From an uncultured Verrucomicrobia subdivision 3 bacterium (lineage in GTDB: Bacteria; Verrucomicrobiota; Verrucomicrobiia; Limisphaerales; UBA11358), in the NCBI GenBank assembly GCA_903850425.1, contig CAINLR010000101.1, positions 1 through 40,671 of the forward strand: a stretch of DNA of 40,671 nt, written 5' to 3'. A program made the translations under genes and the position numbers. Numbering within the stretch: position 1 is the first letter of the stretch; each line of letters starts with the position of its first letter. Shown here piece by piece: positions 17,322 to 27,139 of this stretch. The notes below the pieces were generated by a model. It had not been told where the DNA came from and did not search any database. It saw nothing but the letters and a program-made list of their open reading frames with translations.

Positions 17322-19395
17322 GTGTGCGGTTGCTGTTCCAGAGAGTATTTGATTTCCATTCAATCACCATGGTTTCTTCCGGTTGAATTCGCGCCTGTTG
17401 ACCGGCAACCGTTCCACCTTTGTCCGCAAATAGAATCTTTGGTTTGAGGTTTTTATTAGCGAGCAAAAAAGGAACGCGCTTAGTATCCGTGGATTTATTC
17501 ACAATGATGGTGAGATAGCCGAATTCCGTTTTCATGGTTCGCATCAACAGATTCGCCAGCCTCGTCTGGAAACGAATGGGCCAGTTCGCCAGGTTGGGTG
17601 CCAGCTCCTTCATCAGAAATTTTGACAAGGCTTCGTTGCCCTCGTGTCTGGCTCCCAAGCCAATCATTGACGGAATCCAAATCGCCCTGCCCTGACCATA
17701 GGCATTGCTCAAGGCGAGCACTACGCCATCTTGCGTTGCGAGTGGTTTTCCCGTCGTCATATGCAAGCTGCCTTTGAACAAGTGTGCGGGAAGCTGTATT
17801 CCATCATTCAACATCAGTGAAAAATCTCCACGCTTGGTGAACACTTCTTCCAAGGAACCGCCCATGACATCCTCCAATGGAAATCCGGCCTGCATGACCG
17901 AAAAATGGTTTTCATCGAAAAAGAAGGTCAAGCCATCCGCAATCAGCCTGCCGCCGCTTTTGACGAACTGTCGGACTCTTTCCCAGTCTTGCGAGGGGAC
18001 GGACAATTGGTGGGACAAGATGATTGTTTCGCCGGCATGGTTGGTTTTTCCCCAATTGAACTCCTGCATTTCTGCAACATAACAATTGATGCCGTTCTCC
18101 AGCAGGGTTTCATACCAGGCGGCAATAGATTTGATCATGCCGCCTGCCAATCGTCCTTCAGAAGCCGTCGCGTCGCCCGGATGTCCTTGCTTGGTTTGCT
18201 CCATCCAGAAAGATTCTTTGGCATAGAGAAGATAGATTGGAGCCACGAGTGGTTTTGCCGCAGAATAAACATCCTTGTTTTTTATCAACTCCCGCGCCGC
18301 AATGCTGGCAGCCTTCAGTCGATCCGATGGCTGTTGCTGGAAATTCAACATCCCCCACTCGCCCGCCTCACCGCCAACGGCCCGAGAATTAAGCGACCAG
18401 AAGACTACACCTTTTGCCCCGCACCCAACGGACGTCCAGATCCACTGCGTGATTTCCTCCTTGGTCGGGCAAAGCTCATGGTCTCCGCTGTAGGTCGTGT
18501 TCCCGCCCTGCAGCTCCGTCACACTGAACGGCAAATTCCCGGCGCCCTCCCGCGTGATGTCGCAGTTGAGTGATATGGCCATGGGATATTGCGGGCGATC
18601 AAAGTAGGCATAGTGATGACTGGGGTGACAGGACTCGCCCAGAGAGGTGATGGACTTCCGCCACGCCGCGAAATCATAGTCGGGCAGATTTTCATAAAGG
18701 TCGTGCGTGTTCACGTGAAGCTCGTGCTTCGAGTCGTATTGTCGAATCTGCAGGGAGATCCAGTTGAGATACCAGCTCATGAAATACCTTTGGAATCTCA
18801 GTTCATCGAGGCCACCGCTCCCCGTGTAGCCTTTACTATTGTAAGTTGGCTTTTCAGTTTCGGCTCGCCAAGAGGCCATCAGCTCGTTGGATAAGTCGCT
18901 TTGGGGATATTTTCCGTAAGAGCCGGGCTCGTTCTGTAGCGCCCAGGCATAAAGCGACGGATGTTTTTGAAACCGACTCACCACCTGTTTTATGTATTCG
19001 GCCCATTCCTGCAGATTGGCTTTGCTCTGGGGAAATTTGGTGAGCCGCCAGTCACCGATTTCCTTCGGATACAAATCCGCGAAAACCTTGATCCCATATT
19101 TGTCCGCCAGCTCAAAAGCCGTGTCGTAAAGTTTGAAATCCCAAGCGCCATCCGACTTGTGCATCTGCATTTCGTCCAACCGTAGACGACAATACGGCAT
19201 GCCGCAATCCTTGAGCGTGCGAAACCAGCCCTCCTGGTCTTCACGCGTCTGCCCCGGTTGAGTGAAGATTGTCGCGCCGATATAGGGAGCTTCCAATGGA
19301 TCGCCAGTTGCAGCCATGGCCGGCGTGCAAACTCCGAGCAGAAGGGCTAGTGCCAAAATGCAGATGGAGACGAATCTATCAGTGACAGTGTTCAT
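17305..19395 (-). CDS. GH42-like beta-galactosidase-type hydrolase
   Basis: 696 aa from the ATG at 19395; a TTG two codons upstream is less likely. The signal peptide ends near CTPAMAA. A clan GH-A barrel (about 40-370) contains AWALQNEPGSYG with acid/base candidate Glu156, and PFSVTELQGGNTTYSG with nucleophile candidate Glu294. A beta-galactosidase trimerisation-like Rossmann domain follows at about 385-600 (PIYLLYAKESFW, VRQFVKSGGRLIADG), then a small beta domain with MVIEW near the end. This is the three-domain plan of GH42 and close relatives. The barrel opening (IFTQPGQTREDQEGWF) is unlike classical GH42, so a neighbouring family is possible. It starts 27 nt after the GH39 stop. Confidence 0.78.
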   Translation of the reverse strand: MNTVTDRFVSICILALALLLGVCTPAMAATGDPLEAPYIGATIFTQPGQTREDQEGWFRTLKDCGMPYCRLRLDEMQMHKSDGAWDFKLYDTAFELADKYGIKVFADLYPKEIGDWRLTKFPQSKANLQEWAEYIKQVVSRFQKHPSLYAWALQNEPGSYGKYPQSDLSNELMASWRAETEKPTYNSKGYTGSGGLDELRFQRYFMSWYLNWISLQIRQYDSKHELHVNTHDLYENLPDYDFAAWRKSITSLGESCHPSHHYAYFDRPQYPMAISLNCDITREGAGNLPFSVTELQGGNTTYSGDHELCPTKEEITQWIWTSVGCGAKGVVFWSLNSRAVGGEAGEWGMLNFQQQPSDRLKAASIAARELIKNKDVYSAAKPLVAPIYLLYAKESFWMEQTKQGHPGDATASEGRLAGGMIKSIAAWYETLLENGINCYVAEMQEFNWGKTNHAGETIILSHQLSVPSQDWERVRQFVKSGGRLIADGLTFFFDENHFSVMQAGFPLEDVMGGSLEEVFTKRGDFSLMLNDGIQLPAHLFKGSLHMTTGKPLATQDGVVLALSNAYGQGRAIWIPSMIGLGARHEGNEALSKFLMKELAPNLANWPIRFQTRLANLLMRTMKTEFGYLTIIVNKSTDTKRVPFLLANKNLKPKILFADKGGTVAGQQARIQPEETMVIEWKSNTLWNSNRTHDYHH

Positions 19396-19422
19396 AAGCA
19401 ATTTGGGCTTTCTGGATATTCC

Positions 19423-21081
19423 TCAAGGCCATTCCAACTCGAGTAGCGTCACGCCTTGGCGCGCGAGGGTAAATGTGATTTCGCAATTTCCATCTGCGGA
19501 TTTCACTTTGGATTCATCATTCGCACTGGCCAGCTGGCTGGCCTTTTCCATCTCACGGATCTGATCGGCAGTCGGCGCTTGTGGAGATCCCTTCGCGAGC
19601 CAGGCGTTGTAGGAGTTCGAGTGAGTTGCGTCAATGAGTGTGCGGGTGAGTTTCGGATTACCAGACGGAGCCCCGGCGAGATCGATGGTGACCGCCGCGC
19701 TGGCTCCGGGGACATCGTCATCGTGATAATGCCAGACAAGGATAGTAATGCGTTTGCCAGAGCGCGCGGCGAGCGCGGAGACATCAGGCTTTCCACGCAC
19801 GCCGGTGTTCAAAAGCTCGTTGAGTAGCACGGCCCCATCACTCGTGACCGGAAGCCGCTGGCCGTCCATGCGGGAAAACATGCGAAAGACATTCAGCACC
19901 GGTTTATCAATACCCCGGGTGGCCAGCGTGCGAAAGCCGGCGAAGTAAGGTTGGCCCTCGAACTCGAAGGCCCAGGTAAGCGCACCTTCCAAATTGATGC
20001 CATACTTCTCGGCGAGGTCGAGCTTTCGCGGAAAAACCGCTGCCGTGTAGCTCGAATACATGGTGCCATTTCGATAGGAGAGATTCGCTCCTTGGCAGGC
20101 AGCGCAACCTTCCGGGTCAGACTCGCCGATGACGATGGGGGTGTTTTTGAGTTGGGGATACTTTGCGACCGCGCCAAAGGCACCATTGATGTCATTGAGC
20201 TGGCTGGAAATACCCATGCGCACGTGACCATCCACCTGAGTGGGACTACCCTTGGCATGAAAAGAAATAAAATCTAGCGGAGTGCCTTTCTCGCCACTGG
20301 CTAGGTTTGTGCCGTTGAGGCAATGCTTTAGAAAACTCTCTAGGAAATCCCCGCCCTTGCCGCCAGCGAGATCAGGGCCACCGACTTTGGCGCTGGGGAT
20401 GGCGCGGCGCACGGCACGGATGGCGTGGTCGTGGAGCTTGAAAAACTCCTCTCGCGTGCCTTTCCAATAGGGAACATTAGGTTCGTTCCAAGTCTCCCAA
20501 TACCAGTGGAATACTTCCCGGTCGCCGTATTTTTCAACGCAGTGTTTCGCCCACTGATAGACGAGTTCCTCCCACTTCGCGTAGTCCTTCGGCGGATAGG
20601 CCCAACCGACAAACATCTCTTCAAAAGTCGATTTTGGAAAATTATGACGATAAGGCTCTGGCTTCACCGAAAGCGCCTTAGGCATGAATCCAATCTGCAC
20701 ATACGGCCGCACACCATTGCTGCGATACGCATCGAAGATACGATCAACAATGGTCCAGTCGTAAATCGGATTTCCAGCCGCATCCTCATTGTAGGCATCG
20801 GTCGAACCCCATTTGAGACTATGCTCGCCCTTGCCGGTGACGAGCAGGCTGTGAGTGCGGAAAAAGACTTCATCCCTTTTGAGTTCGCCTAGCTCGCCCA
20901 ACAATTCGTTTCCATTTGGCATGTAGGCATAGTTCGGCTCGTCCGCGCCGAAGAAACGCCAGATGGGCTTGAGCGGCCCGGTTGGCTGCGCGGCGTCGAT
21001 TTTAATTTGAACCGGGAATGTTTCGGAGCAGGGAGCGCAGACGGAAAAGAGTAATAAGCCAGCAATAATTTTAATTTTCAT
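19423..21081 (-). CDS. GH39-like beta-xylosidase-type hydrolase
   Basis: 552-aa exported protein predicted to act on terminal beta-xylosyl or similar residues. The signal peptide ends near residue 18 (CAPCSE). The clan GH-A barrel carries [40 protein letters not shown] (acid/base Glu200) and [16 protein letters not shown] (nucleophile Glu320). WNEPN followed by a Y/W-rich segment, and a beta-sandwich wrap-up at about 410-552, are the GH39 layout. The ATG overlaps the GH140 stop as ATGA, so the two are translationally coupled. GH39 also contains iduronidases and other activities, so the xylosidase assignment is the likeliest rather than certain. Confidence 0.82.
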   Translation of the reverse strand: MKIKIIAGLLLFSVCAPCSETFPVQIKIDAAQPTGPLKPIWRFFGADEPNYAYMPNGNELLGELGELKRDEVFFRTHSLLVTGKGEHSLKWGSTDAYNEDAAGNPIYDWTIVDRIFDAYRSNGVRPYVQIGFMPKALSVKPEPYRHNFPKSTFEEMFVGWAYPPKDYAKWEELVYQWAKHCVEKYGDREVFHWYWETWNEPNVPYWKGTREEFFKLHDHAIRAVRRAIPSAKVGGPDLAGGKGGDFLESFLKHCLNGTNLASGEKGTPLDFISFHAKGSPTQVDGHVRMGISSQLNDINGAFGAVAKYPQLKNTPIVIGESDPEGCAACQGANLSYRNGTMYSSYTAAVFPRKLDLAEKYGINLEGALTWAFEFEGQPYFAGFRTLATRGIDKPVLNVFRMFSRMDGQRLPVTSDGAVLLNELLNTGVRGKPDVSALAARSGKRITILVWHYHDDDVPGASAAVTIDLAGAPSGNPKLTRTLIDATHSNSYNAWLAKGSPQAPTADQIREMEKASQLASANDESKVKSADGNCEITFTLARQGVTLLELEWP

Positions 21082-22547
21082 TTGGCAAATATTCCTGTTC
21101 CGGGTCTTGGATAATGTTTAGCAGCGGCGTCAAGCTCGAGCACCCAGTCCAGCGTTTCACCAACGTCTGGCGGTATGAATTTGCGCTCGCCCTTATTATC
21201 AAATTTGCCAATTAGTATTGCCTTGCCGTCGCGTGGATTGAACCACCAAGCTTTGACGGGCGAATTTTTTATTGCCTCCATGCGCACTTTGAAAGTCCGT
21301 CCCACCGGCGCATAAACCATTGCGTAAGTGCCCTCCGAATCGCGCGTGGCAACGAAACGATAGCGGCCTGCGCCAGGAATGCTGTTCGAGACCGTGTCCG
21401 TAACGATGACTGAATCATCCGGCACTCGCGTAAGAAAAGGTCGGGACAGCAGCAAATTTTTCGCGTGCTGCATTTGCGCCGCGCCGGGCTGGTTGATTGC
21501 TTCAAACCACGGCATGAGCGGGGCGTTGATCGGCTCGAAGCGCTTGGGGTCGAAGAACTGCCAGACCGCTTGATGGCCGTAAGTATGACCGCAGGCTCCG
21601 CCGAAAAGATCCCAGTAAAGCGGACGCCGCACATCGCTGGCGAGGCTGATGCCGAGTTCCGGCGCTTTGAAAGAAATCGGGTGGTCTTCGTAAATCGGTT
21701 CGCCATCGAGCACCGGTTTGATCGGCGTGCGTTCGTAATCCGCGTGAGTCTGGTCATAGCGACCGGTGAACTCCGCCACATGGCCATTCTGCCGCATATT
21801 AAAGTCGAGCCAATCCTCACCCTGCCACCACTCCGCCGAACCATGTCCGCCAGGCGGATGGAACGTGATGAGATGCGCGCCGCCGTCTCCCTCGCGCAGG
21901 CCGCGCGCCATGGCGCGGATAACTTCGCGCTGGTCGTCATTTTCTATCGGGCGGTCACCGCCGAGAACCCATACCACTCCGGCATCGCGGTAGCGCGCAC
22001 CCAGCCAGCGGCCATACGTTTCGGCATTAGTGGCATTGAAAATCTCCGGCCCCACGCCCCATTTTTTATTCCATTTGTCGCCCCATGTCGGCAGAAACGC
22101 GACGTAAAGACCAAGTGAATTTGCCTTTGCCACGACATAATCCACATGATCCCAATAATCATTTTGCAGGCCGTCCTTCACGTCGGGCCTGGTCGGATCC
22201 TTGTCACACAACGCGCGATGCCCGTAGAAATTTCTTCCATTCAAATCGTCCATCTCCGCGAGCGCAACGGCCTGAATCACCGTGAACCCCTTTTTCGCGC
22301 GATCCGCAAGATAACGATCCGCGTCCTCGCGACTGGAGCGGTGAAAAAGTTCCCACGCCGTATCGCCGAGCCAGAAGAAAGGTTGACCAGATTCGGTCAC
22401 GAGGAAACGATGATTATCGCTCACCTTCAACTTCGGCAGCGGCGCAGCGAAGGCGGCACCTGTAACGAGGATGAGCGTGAGAAGGAGCAGGCGAACCACG
22501 AGATGTAAACGCAAGGTCTGTTTTATTTGGAGCGGTAGTTTTGTCAT
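21078..22547 (-). CDS. GH140-like apiosidase (DUF4038 family)
   Basis: 489 aa from the ATG at 22547, chosen because [20 protein letters not shown] begins a long signal peptide ending near AAFAA; an in-frame upstream start would overlap the previous gene. The barrel opens with the family signature [21 protein letters not shown]. It continues with [20 protein letters not shown] (Asp198), [10 protein letters not shown] (Glu283) and the [15 protein letters not shown] block. Residues about 395-489 form the putative collagen-binding-like beta domain usual at the C-terminus. The characterised GH140 member removes apiose-containing side chains from rhamnogalacturonan II; Asp198 and Glu283 correspond to its proposed catalytic residues as I recall them. 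Many DUF4038 proteins are untested, so the apiose specificity is an inference. Confidence 0.82.
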   Translation of the reverse strand: MTKLPLQIKQTLRLHLVVRLLLLTLILVTGAAFAAPLPKLKVSDNHRFLVTESGQPFFWLGDTAWELFHRSSREDADRYLADRAKKGFTVIQAVALAEMDDLNGRNFYGHRALCDKDPTRPDVKDGLQNDYWDHVDYVVAKANSLGLYVAFLPTWGDKWNKKWGVGPEIFNATNAETYGRWLGARYRDAGVVWVLGGDRPIENDDQREVIRAMARGLREGDGGAHLITFHPPGGHGSAEWWQGEDWLDFNMRQNGHVAEFTGRYDQTHADYERTPIKPVLDGEPIYEDHPISFKAPELGISLASDVRRPLYWDLFGGACGHTYGHQAVWQFFDPKRFEPINAPLMPWFEAINQPGAAQMQHAKNLLLSRPFLTRVPDDSVIVTDTVSNSIPGAGRYRFVATRDSEGTYAMVYAPVGRTFKVRMEAIKNSPVKAWWFNPRDGKAILIGKFDNKGERKFIPPDVGETLDWVLELDAAAKHYPRPGTGIFAK

Positions 22548-22581
22548 GTGGCATCGACCTATCAGATCTCCGGACTCCCAC

Positions 22582-25500
22582 TTACGGTAGTGCTGGCAAC
22601 GTCCCTTGATACACGCGGACGTAATCCACCACGAACTCATCTTCGGCGGTCATTTCCTTCTCCCATAGCTTGCCATCACCGCCGGCCCACGCGGCGGCCT
22701 CGCAACTCAACTTTACATAGCAGGGCTTTTGGCAAGGCCCTTGCGACGGCGTCATGCCTGCATCCTTCTTTCCAAATCCGATCAAATCAGTTCGGCCAAC
22801 TTCCCGTCCATCATAAAAGGCCACGTAGCAATGTTCGTCCCAATACATTCCGTATCGGTGAAATTCCCCGTCACGCAGTTCTGGTGTTGGTGCGAGTTCG
22901 ATGCCTGCCATATTGTGCTTCTTGCCATAGCCATTCCAATGGAATGACATCGAGAGATTGGTCTTATACCAGAGTGGAAAACTTTCCAAGATGTCAGCTT
23001 CAATGGCTTCGCGAGTATCGGAAATAGAATCATAACGAACTTGGGAGCACATGAGCCAGAAGGCCGCCCAATAATCCGCCTTCAGATTTTTTGGCAACTT
23101 GGCACGAGTTTCGAAATACCCATAGCGCTGCTGAAACATCGCCTGCGATGGGTCGTAGTTCCGCTCCGTCCGCACCGCACCACAATCGTAGCGCAGCACA
23201 GGATCTTGCGTCAGCCGAATCCCCAGGTGCAGCGCGCCATCATGCACGGTGACTAATGATTTCACCCAACGACAACTTCCCTGCCGGGGCATCTCCGGTG
23301 CTTCCCATTTGTTGGTATCCAGTTGATCACCGTTAAACTCATCGTCAAAAGTCAGCTTAAACTTGCTCAGGTCAATCTTGCGTTCCGACTTTTTCGCAGT
23401 CATGGCAGCGTTCCAATCCAGCTTCTCCATCGAATTCAACTCGGGCGCGCCACCGCTGTTTGCAGAGCCGGCGACAGCGTAAAGGATGTCGCCAATCAAG
23501 CTTAACCCACCGCTATGACGGCCTTGTTGCAGGTCGGGAAGCGATGTCCACGTGCCGCTCTTTATGTTGAATGCTTCGACTTGGGCGTGCGCTTTATTTT
23601 GCGTCGCGCTCTCGCCACCCGCCACGACCAAGGTATCGCCCCGGGCAACTACCATCGCTCCTGCGCGCGGTGTCGGCAAATGTTGCGGCAAGGTTTCCCA
23701 TGTGCCTTTGGCGATGTCAAAGGCATCCACTGCGGGCATGGTGAGTTCGAAAACCTTGCCGATGGCACCATGCGTTGTGCGACCACCGGTGGCAATGATT
23801 TTCCCGTCCAGCACGGCGGCTTGAAAATGATCGCGAGGACGCGGCGCGTCGGCCAGAATTTTCCACTCGCCAGTTTTTATATTCCAGGTGTCGAGCCACG
23901 GCACAAATCCCTGCCAGTGGCCTTCGGTGATACCGCCAATGACATAAACCAAATCGCCCACAATAACCACGCCCGCGCTGCCGCGCCGCCTTGCCTCGGG
24001 AACCTCCGGCCCTTTGCTCCACTCGTTTTTTGTCTGATCAAAAAACCAAACATTGGGCAAAGGCTGCTCGTGCGGAAAAACTCCCGTGAAAGCACCGACC
24101 ACAGCAATGCGCTCGCCGACGACCACCGCTTGAAAATGGTTAATCTCAATGGGAGGCTTCGCAAGCTGTCGCCAAGCATTAATGTTCGGATCGTATTCCT
24201 CGACCGGCTTGTCGCCGCGTCCACCCAGCAAATAAAGTTTTTCGTGCAGCGCGACCATGCATGTCTCATGGCGAGCGGTGCAGGCATTGGTCGGCTGAAT
24301 CGTTTGCCAATGGGGGCATGAGTGCAAAGATTCGCAGCCGGTGATTTCTCCGAGGTAGTCGAAGAACGCCTGCTTGCGCGGAGAGGAAATGCCCCAACTC
24401 ACGGGCGGCGATTGATAGCCTTGTTCATTCGCCTCACCTGGACGACGGAAATCAAACCAGCCCCACGAGACGTGCTCGGCCACGGCAGCGGCGCAGTTGT
24501 TCGCCGGCTGATCAAAATTCTCGTGGTCGTCTTCATTGAACAGAATCGGAATCGGTCGGTAGCCAGCAACGCTACGAGTTTGCTGAATCATCTTGGTGAT
24601 GCGAGCAGAATTGCTAACTCCGTTACCGTGCAGTAATAGGAAGTCGGAGGCACGCACGACATTTTCCTGCGGAACAAAACCGCCTCCGTAACTGGTGCCG
24701 ACAAGGAGCCGCCGGCCATCGCGCTCGGTTTTGCGCACGCGCTCGATAAGCTCATGCACGCGGGCCGGACGCAGAATTTCGTGATGATAGCCTTGGTTCA
24801 CCTCATTGTTCACTTCGACAAGGACATTTTTCCAGCCGCCATCAAGCAGCCAGCGCGTGGCTTCATCGGTGGCCCGAATGACGGCGGCTTCGTCGCGCAA
24901 ATGTTGATCCTGTCCGAAATAGAAATAACCGAGGATGACGACCATGCCGTTGGCGTCGGCAGCATCAAGCACACGTTTCATGCGCGAAGTGAATTCAGGC
25001 CGAAGTGAGCCGTCCTCGTTGAAGGCACCGGTAATCCACGGCTGCGACTGCGAGTAGCCTTCCGGCGAGCCGCCTTGGAAATTTACCGTGACCGCGAGCA
25101 GGCCGTGATTTTTCCATTCCGGCATCGCGGCGATGAACTCTCTCACATTCCGTTCCGCGTCCCACTTGCCGGTATCGGCGTAAGCCCAGCGCTTCGCGGT
25201 GTCGGGATTTAGGTCGTGGAAAGTCGCCTGCACCATGCGCGAATTCATGAGCAACCCTTCGATGCGATGCCCATTCCACGCGCGACCTTCGTATGTGACC
25301 TTGCCGTTGATGTAAAAATCATCGCTGACAATGCTGACACTTGTTTTAGGTATAGTAGCAGCGATTTCCTTTTTAGATGTGGTGGTTGAATCAGATTTTG
25401 GCGGCGCGGGTAACATGCCTTCATACACTCGGACATAATCCACTACAAACTCATCCTCGGCGGTCATCTCTTTTTCCCAATCTCGACTCGCCCCCACCCA

Positions 25501-27135
25501 CGCGGCGGCCTCGCAACTCAACTTCACATAGCCAGGATTCTGACAGGGGCCTTGGGAGAGAGTTTTTCCACTATTCGTGGCTCCCAACCCAATCAGGTCA
25601 GTTCTGGCGATCTCTTTTCCATCGAGAAACGCCACGTAGCAATGCTCTTCCCAATACATCCCATATCGGTGGAACCCCCCATCCCATAATTGCGGTGTGG
25701 AAGGTGACTCAATTTCGGCTTGGTTATGCTTCTTGCCGTAACCGTTCCAATGGAATGTCAGTGGACAATTAGTTACCTTGGCAAGATGAAAGCTTTCCAT
25801 AATATCCGCCTCAATGCCTTCGCGGGAATCGGATGAGCCCGAATGAGCATTGCCGCACATCAGCCAAAAAGCAGCCCAATAGTCGGCCTGCAGATCTTTC
25901 GGCAGTTTGGCCCGCGCCTCGAAATAGCCATACCGCTGCTGGAACAACATCTTTGAGGGAGCCGGTCCTCGAAAGGTCCGCACCGCACCGCAATCGTAAC
26001 GCAGCACGGGATCTTTGGTCAGCCGAACTCCCAGATGCAATGCGCCGTCGCGCACCGACACCAATGATTTAACCCAGCGCGAGCTTCCCTGCCGTGGCAT
26101 CTCGGGAGCTTCCCACTTCGTGGTGTCCAGTTGGTTACCGTTGAATTCATCGTCAAACGTCAGCTTGAACTGGCTCAAATCAATCGCAGCTTCCTTGGCC
26201 GGCACTTGGTCAACGGGAGCATATTTCACGGGCGGGGTAATTGGCTTTGTGGTGATGTGTTTCAGCTCCGGCGGAAACTCGGTGATGCCTTGGATAGCAA
26301 TGTCACGGTAAAATACTTCAGCCCCTTCGGACTGAATTTGAATATAGCCAGAAGTCAGCGGTTCAATTCCAGAGTAGTCGGGAGTCGGCCTCTGGGCGTT
26401 GAAGAGAACGTTGTTGACCGTGCCGTTGACGATGAAGACGGAGGTTTGGGCGACGGTATAGACTTCCATGGTGTTCCATTCGCCAACCGGCTTCTCAACA
26501 CTTGGTCCATGGGTAACCGGCCCGGCACCGGAGCAGAAAATACCACTGGGATCGAAGTTGGCGCGCACGCCCGCGATTTGGGGCTTCACCGTTGAGTCAG
26601 CTTTTGATCCAAGCGGGAAGAAATCCCCGCAATCATTTTCCATCACCTGACATTCCAAACAATTCCGCCAGCAGTTCCAAAACGCACCGTGCGGGTCAAA
26701 GCAATGAATCAAGACGCCACTGTCCCGACGCTGGGTTTCTCTCGGCGGCCATTTCTTGGCACCCCAGCGGAATTGCCATCGCAAATGATAATTTTCAAAT
26801 ATCGCCTTGGTCGAAACACAGCCAAAGATTTGGCCACTGACATGCAGCACCAGCTTCCCATCTTCTTGAATGACGGTGAAAACTTTCAGCGGATCATTAC
26901 CAAGGCCCAGCGGTGTTCCTCCATGGATGCCATCTTCGCTTTGCGTGGCTGGCAGGCCGGGGATGTTCACGGTTTTATGAGGCACGCCGATAAAGATCTC
27001 CCATTGCGACAGATTGGAATCCAGCAAAGGTTTCCATTCCGCTGAAAGGGTTACCGGTTGAGTGTCACTGGCAACGCCCGGGAAGGCTGGAGTGATGGCC
27101 GTTATCGTTAGACAGAGGAAAATGGGGAGTCTCAT
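22582..27135 (-). CDS. Five-module secreted enzyme: DUF1080 - GH16 - GH-A barrel - Kelch - GH16
   Basis: 1517 aa with a signal peptide ending near residue 22. Residues about 30-290: DUF1080 (3-keto-disaccharide hydrolase-like) sandwich with [23 protein letters not shown] and [17 protein letters not shown]. About 318-572: GH16 with catalytic E-A-D-I-M-E near 441. About 599-932: a clan GH-A-like barrel with candidate acids in [11 protein letters not shown] (near 777) and [11 protein letters not shown] (near 866). About 950-1239: Kelch propeller repeats ([34 protein letters not shown]). About 1253-1512: a second GH16 with E-A-D-I-L-E near 1377. Both GH16 copies begin [11 protein letters not shown] and end [10 protein letters not shown], so one arose by internal duplication. 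GATTAGGAAG stands just before the ATG, and the GH3 stop is 4 nt upstream. I know no characterised enzyme with this layout. A single intact frame of 4.5 kb argues against an accidental fusion. Confidence 0.85.
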   Translation of the reverse strand: MRLPIFLCLTITAITPAFPGVASDTQPVTLSAEWKPLLDSNLSQWEIFIGVPHKTVNIPGLPATQSEDGIHGGTPLGLGNDPLKVFTVIQEDGKLVLHVSGQIFGCVSTKAIFENYHLRWQFRWGAKKWPPRETQRRDSGVLIHCFDPHGAFWNCWRNCLECQVMENDCGDFFPLGSKADSTVKPQIAGVRANFDPSGIFCSGAGPVTHGPSVEKPVGEWNTMEVYTVAQTSVFIVNGTVNNVLFNAQRPTPDYSGIEPLTSGYIQIQSEGAEVFYRDIAIQGITEFPPELKHITTKPITPPVKYAPVDQVPAKEAAIDLSQFKLTFDDEFNGNQLDTTKWEAPEMPRQGSSRWVKSLVSVRDGALHLGVRLTKDPVLRYDCGAVRTFRGPAPSKMLFQQRYGYFEARAKLPKDLQADYWAAFWLMCGNAHSGSSDSREGIEADIMESFHLAKVTNCPLTFHWNGYGKKHNQAEIESPSTPQLWDGGFHRYGMYWEEHCYVAFLDGKEIARTDLIGLGATNSGKTLSQGPCQNPGYVKLSCEAAAWVGASRDWEKEMTAEDEFVVDYVRVYEGMLPAPPKSDSTTTSKKEIAATIPKTSVSIVSDDFYINGKVTYEGRAWNGHRIEGLLMNSRMVQATFHDLNPDTAKRWAYADTGKWDAERNVREFIAAMPEWKNHGLLAVTVNFQGGSPEGYSQSQPWITGAFNEDGSLRPEFTSRMKRVLDAADANGMVVILGYFYFGQDQHLRDEAAVIRATDEATRWLLDGGWKNVLVEVNNEVNQGYHHEILRPARVHELIERVRKTERDGRRLLVGTSYGGGFVPQENVVRASDFLLLHGNGVSNSARITKMIQQTRSVAGYRPIPILFNEDDHENFDQPANNCAAAVAEHVSWGWFDFRRPGEANEQGYQSPPVSWGISSPRKQAFFDYLGEITGCESLHSCPHWQTIQPTNACTARHETCMVALHEKLYLLGGRGDKPVEEYDPNINAWRQLAKPPIEINHFQAVVVGERIAVVGAFTGVFPHEQPLPNVWFFDQTKNEWSKGPEVPEARRRGSAGVVIVGDLVYVIGGITEGHWQGFVPWLDTWNIKTGEWKILADAPRPRDHFQAAVLDGKIIATGGRTTHGAIGKVFELTMPAVDAFDIAKGTWETLPQHLPTPRAGAMVVARGDTLVVAGGESATQNKAHAQVEAFNIKSGTWTSLPDLQQGRHSGGLSLIGDILYAVAGSANSGGAPELNSMEKLDWNAAMTAKKSERKIDLSKFKLTFDDEFNGDQLDTNKWEAPEMPRQGSCRWVKSLVTVHDGALHLGIRLTQDPVLRYDCGAVRTERNYDPSQAMFQQRYGYFETRAKLPKNLKADYWAAFWLMCSQVRYDSISDTREAIEADILESFPLWYKTNLSMSFHWNGYGKKHNMAGIELAPTPELRDGEFHRYGMYWDEHCYVAFYDGREVGRTDLIGFGKKDAGMTPSQGPCQKPCYVKLSCEAAAWAGGDGKLWEKEMTAEDEFVVDYVRVYQGTLPALP
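22600..23375 (-). repeat. GH16 module duplicate, C-terminal copy
   Basis: Encodes the second GH16 domain of the five-module enzyme. It matches 25420-26184 over its whole length in protein ([46 protein letters not shown]) and clearly in DNA, with divergence concentrated around the active-site loop. Confidence 0.85.
25420..26184 (-). repeat. GH16 module duplicate, N-terminal copy
   Basis: First GH16 domain of the same enzyme, paired with 22600-23375. The two copies flank the TIM barrel and Kelch modules as direct repeats of about 760 bp, so recombination between them would delete both inner modules and one GH16. Confidence 0.85.
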
Positions 27136-27139
27136 CTTC

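Noticed and set aside
22548-22640. N-terminal extension of the GH140 gene to 22640
   Set aside because: It would overlap the preceding gene by 59 nt and bury the signal peptide; the ATG at 22547 fits the 34-nt gap.
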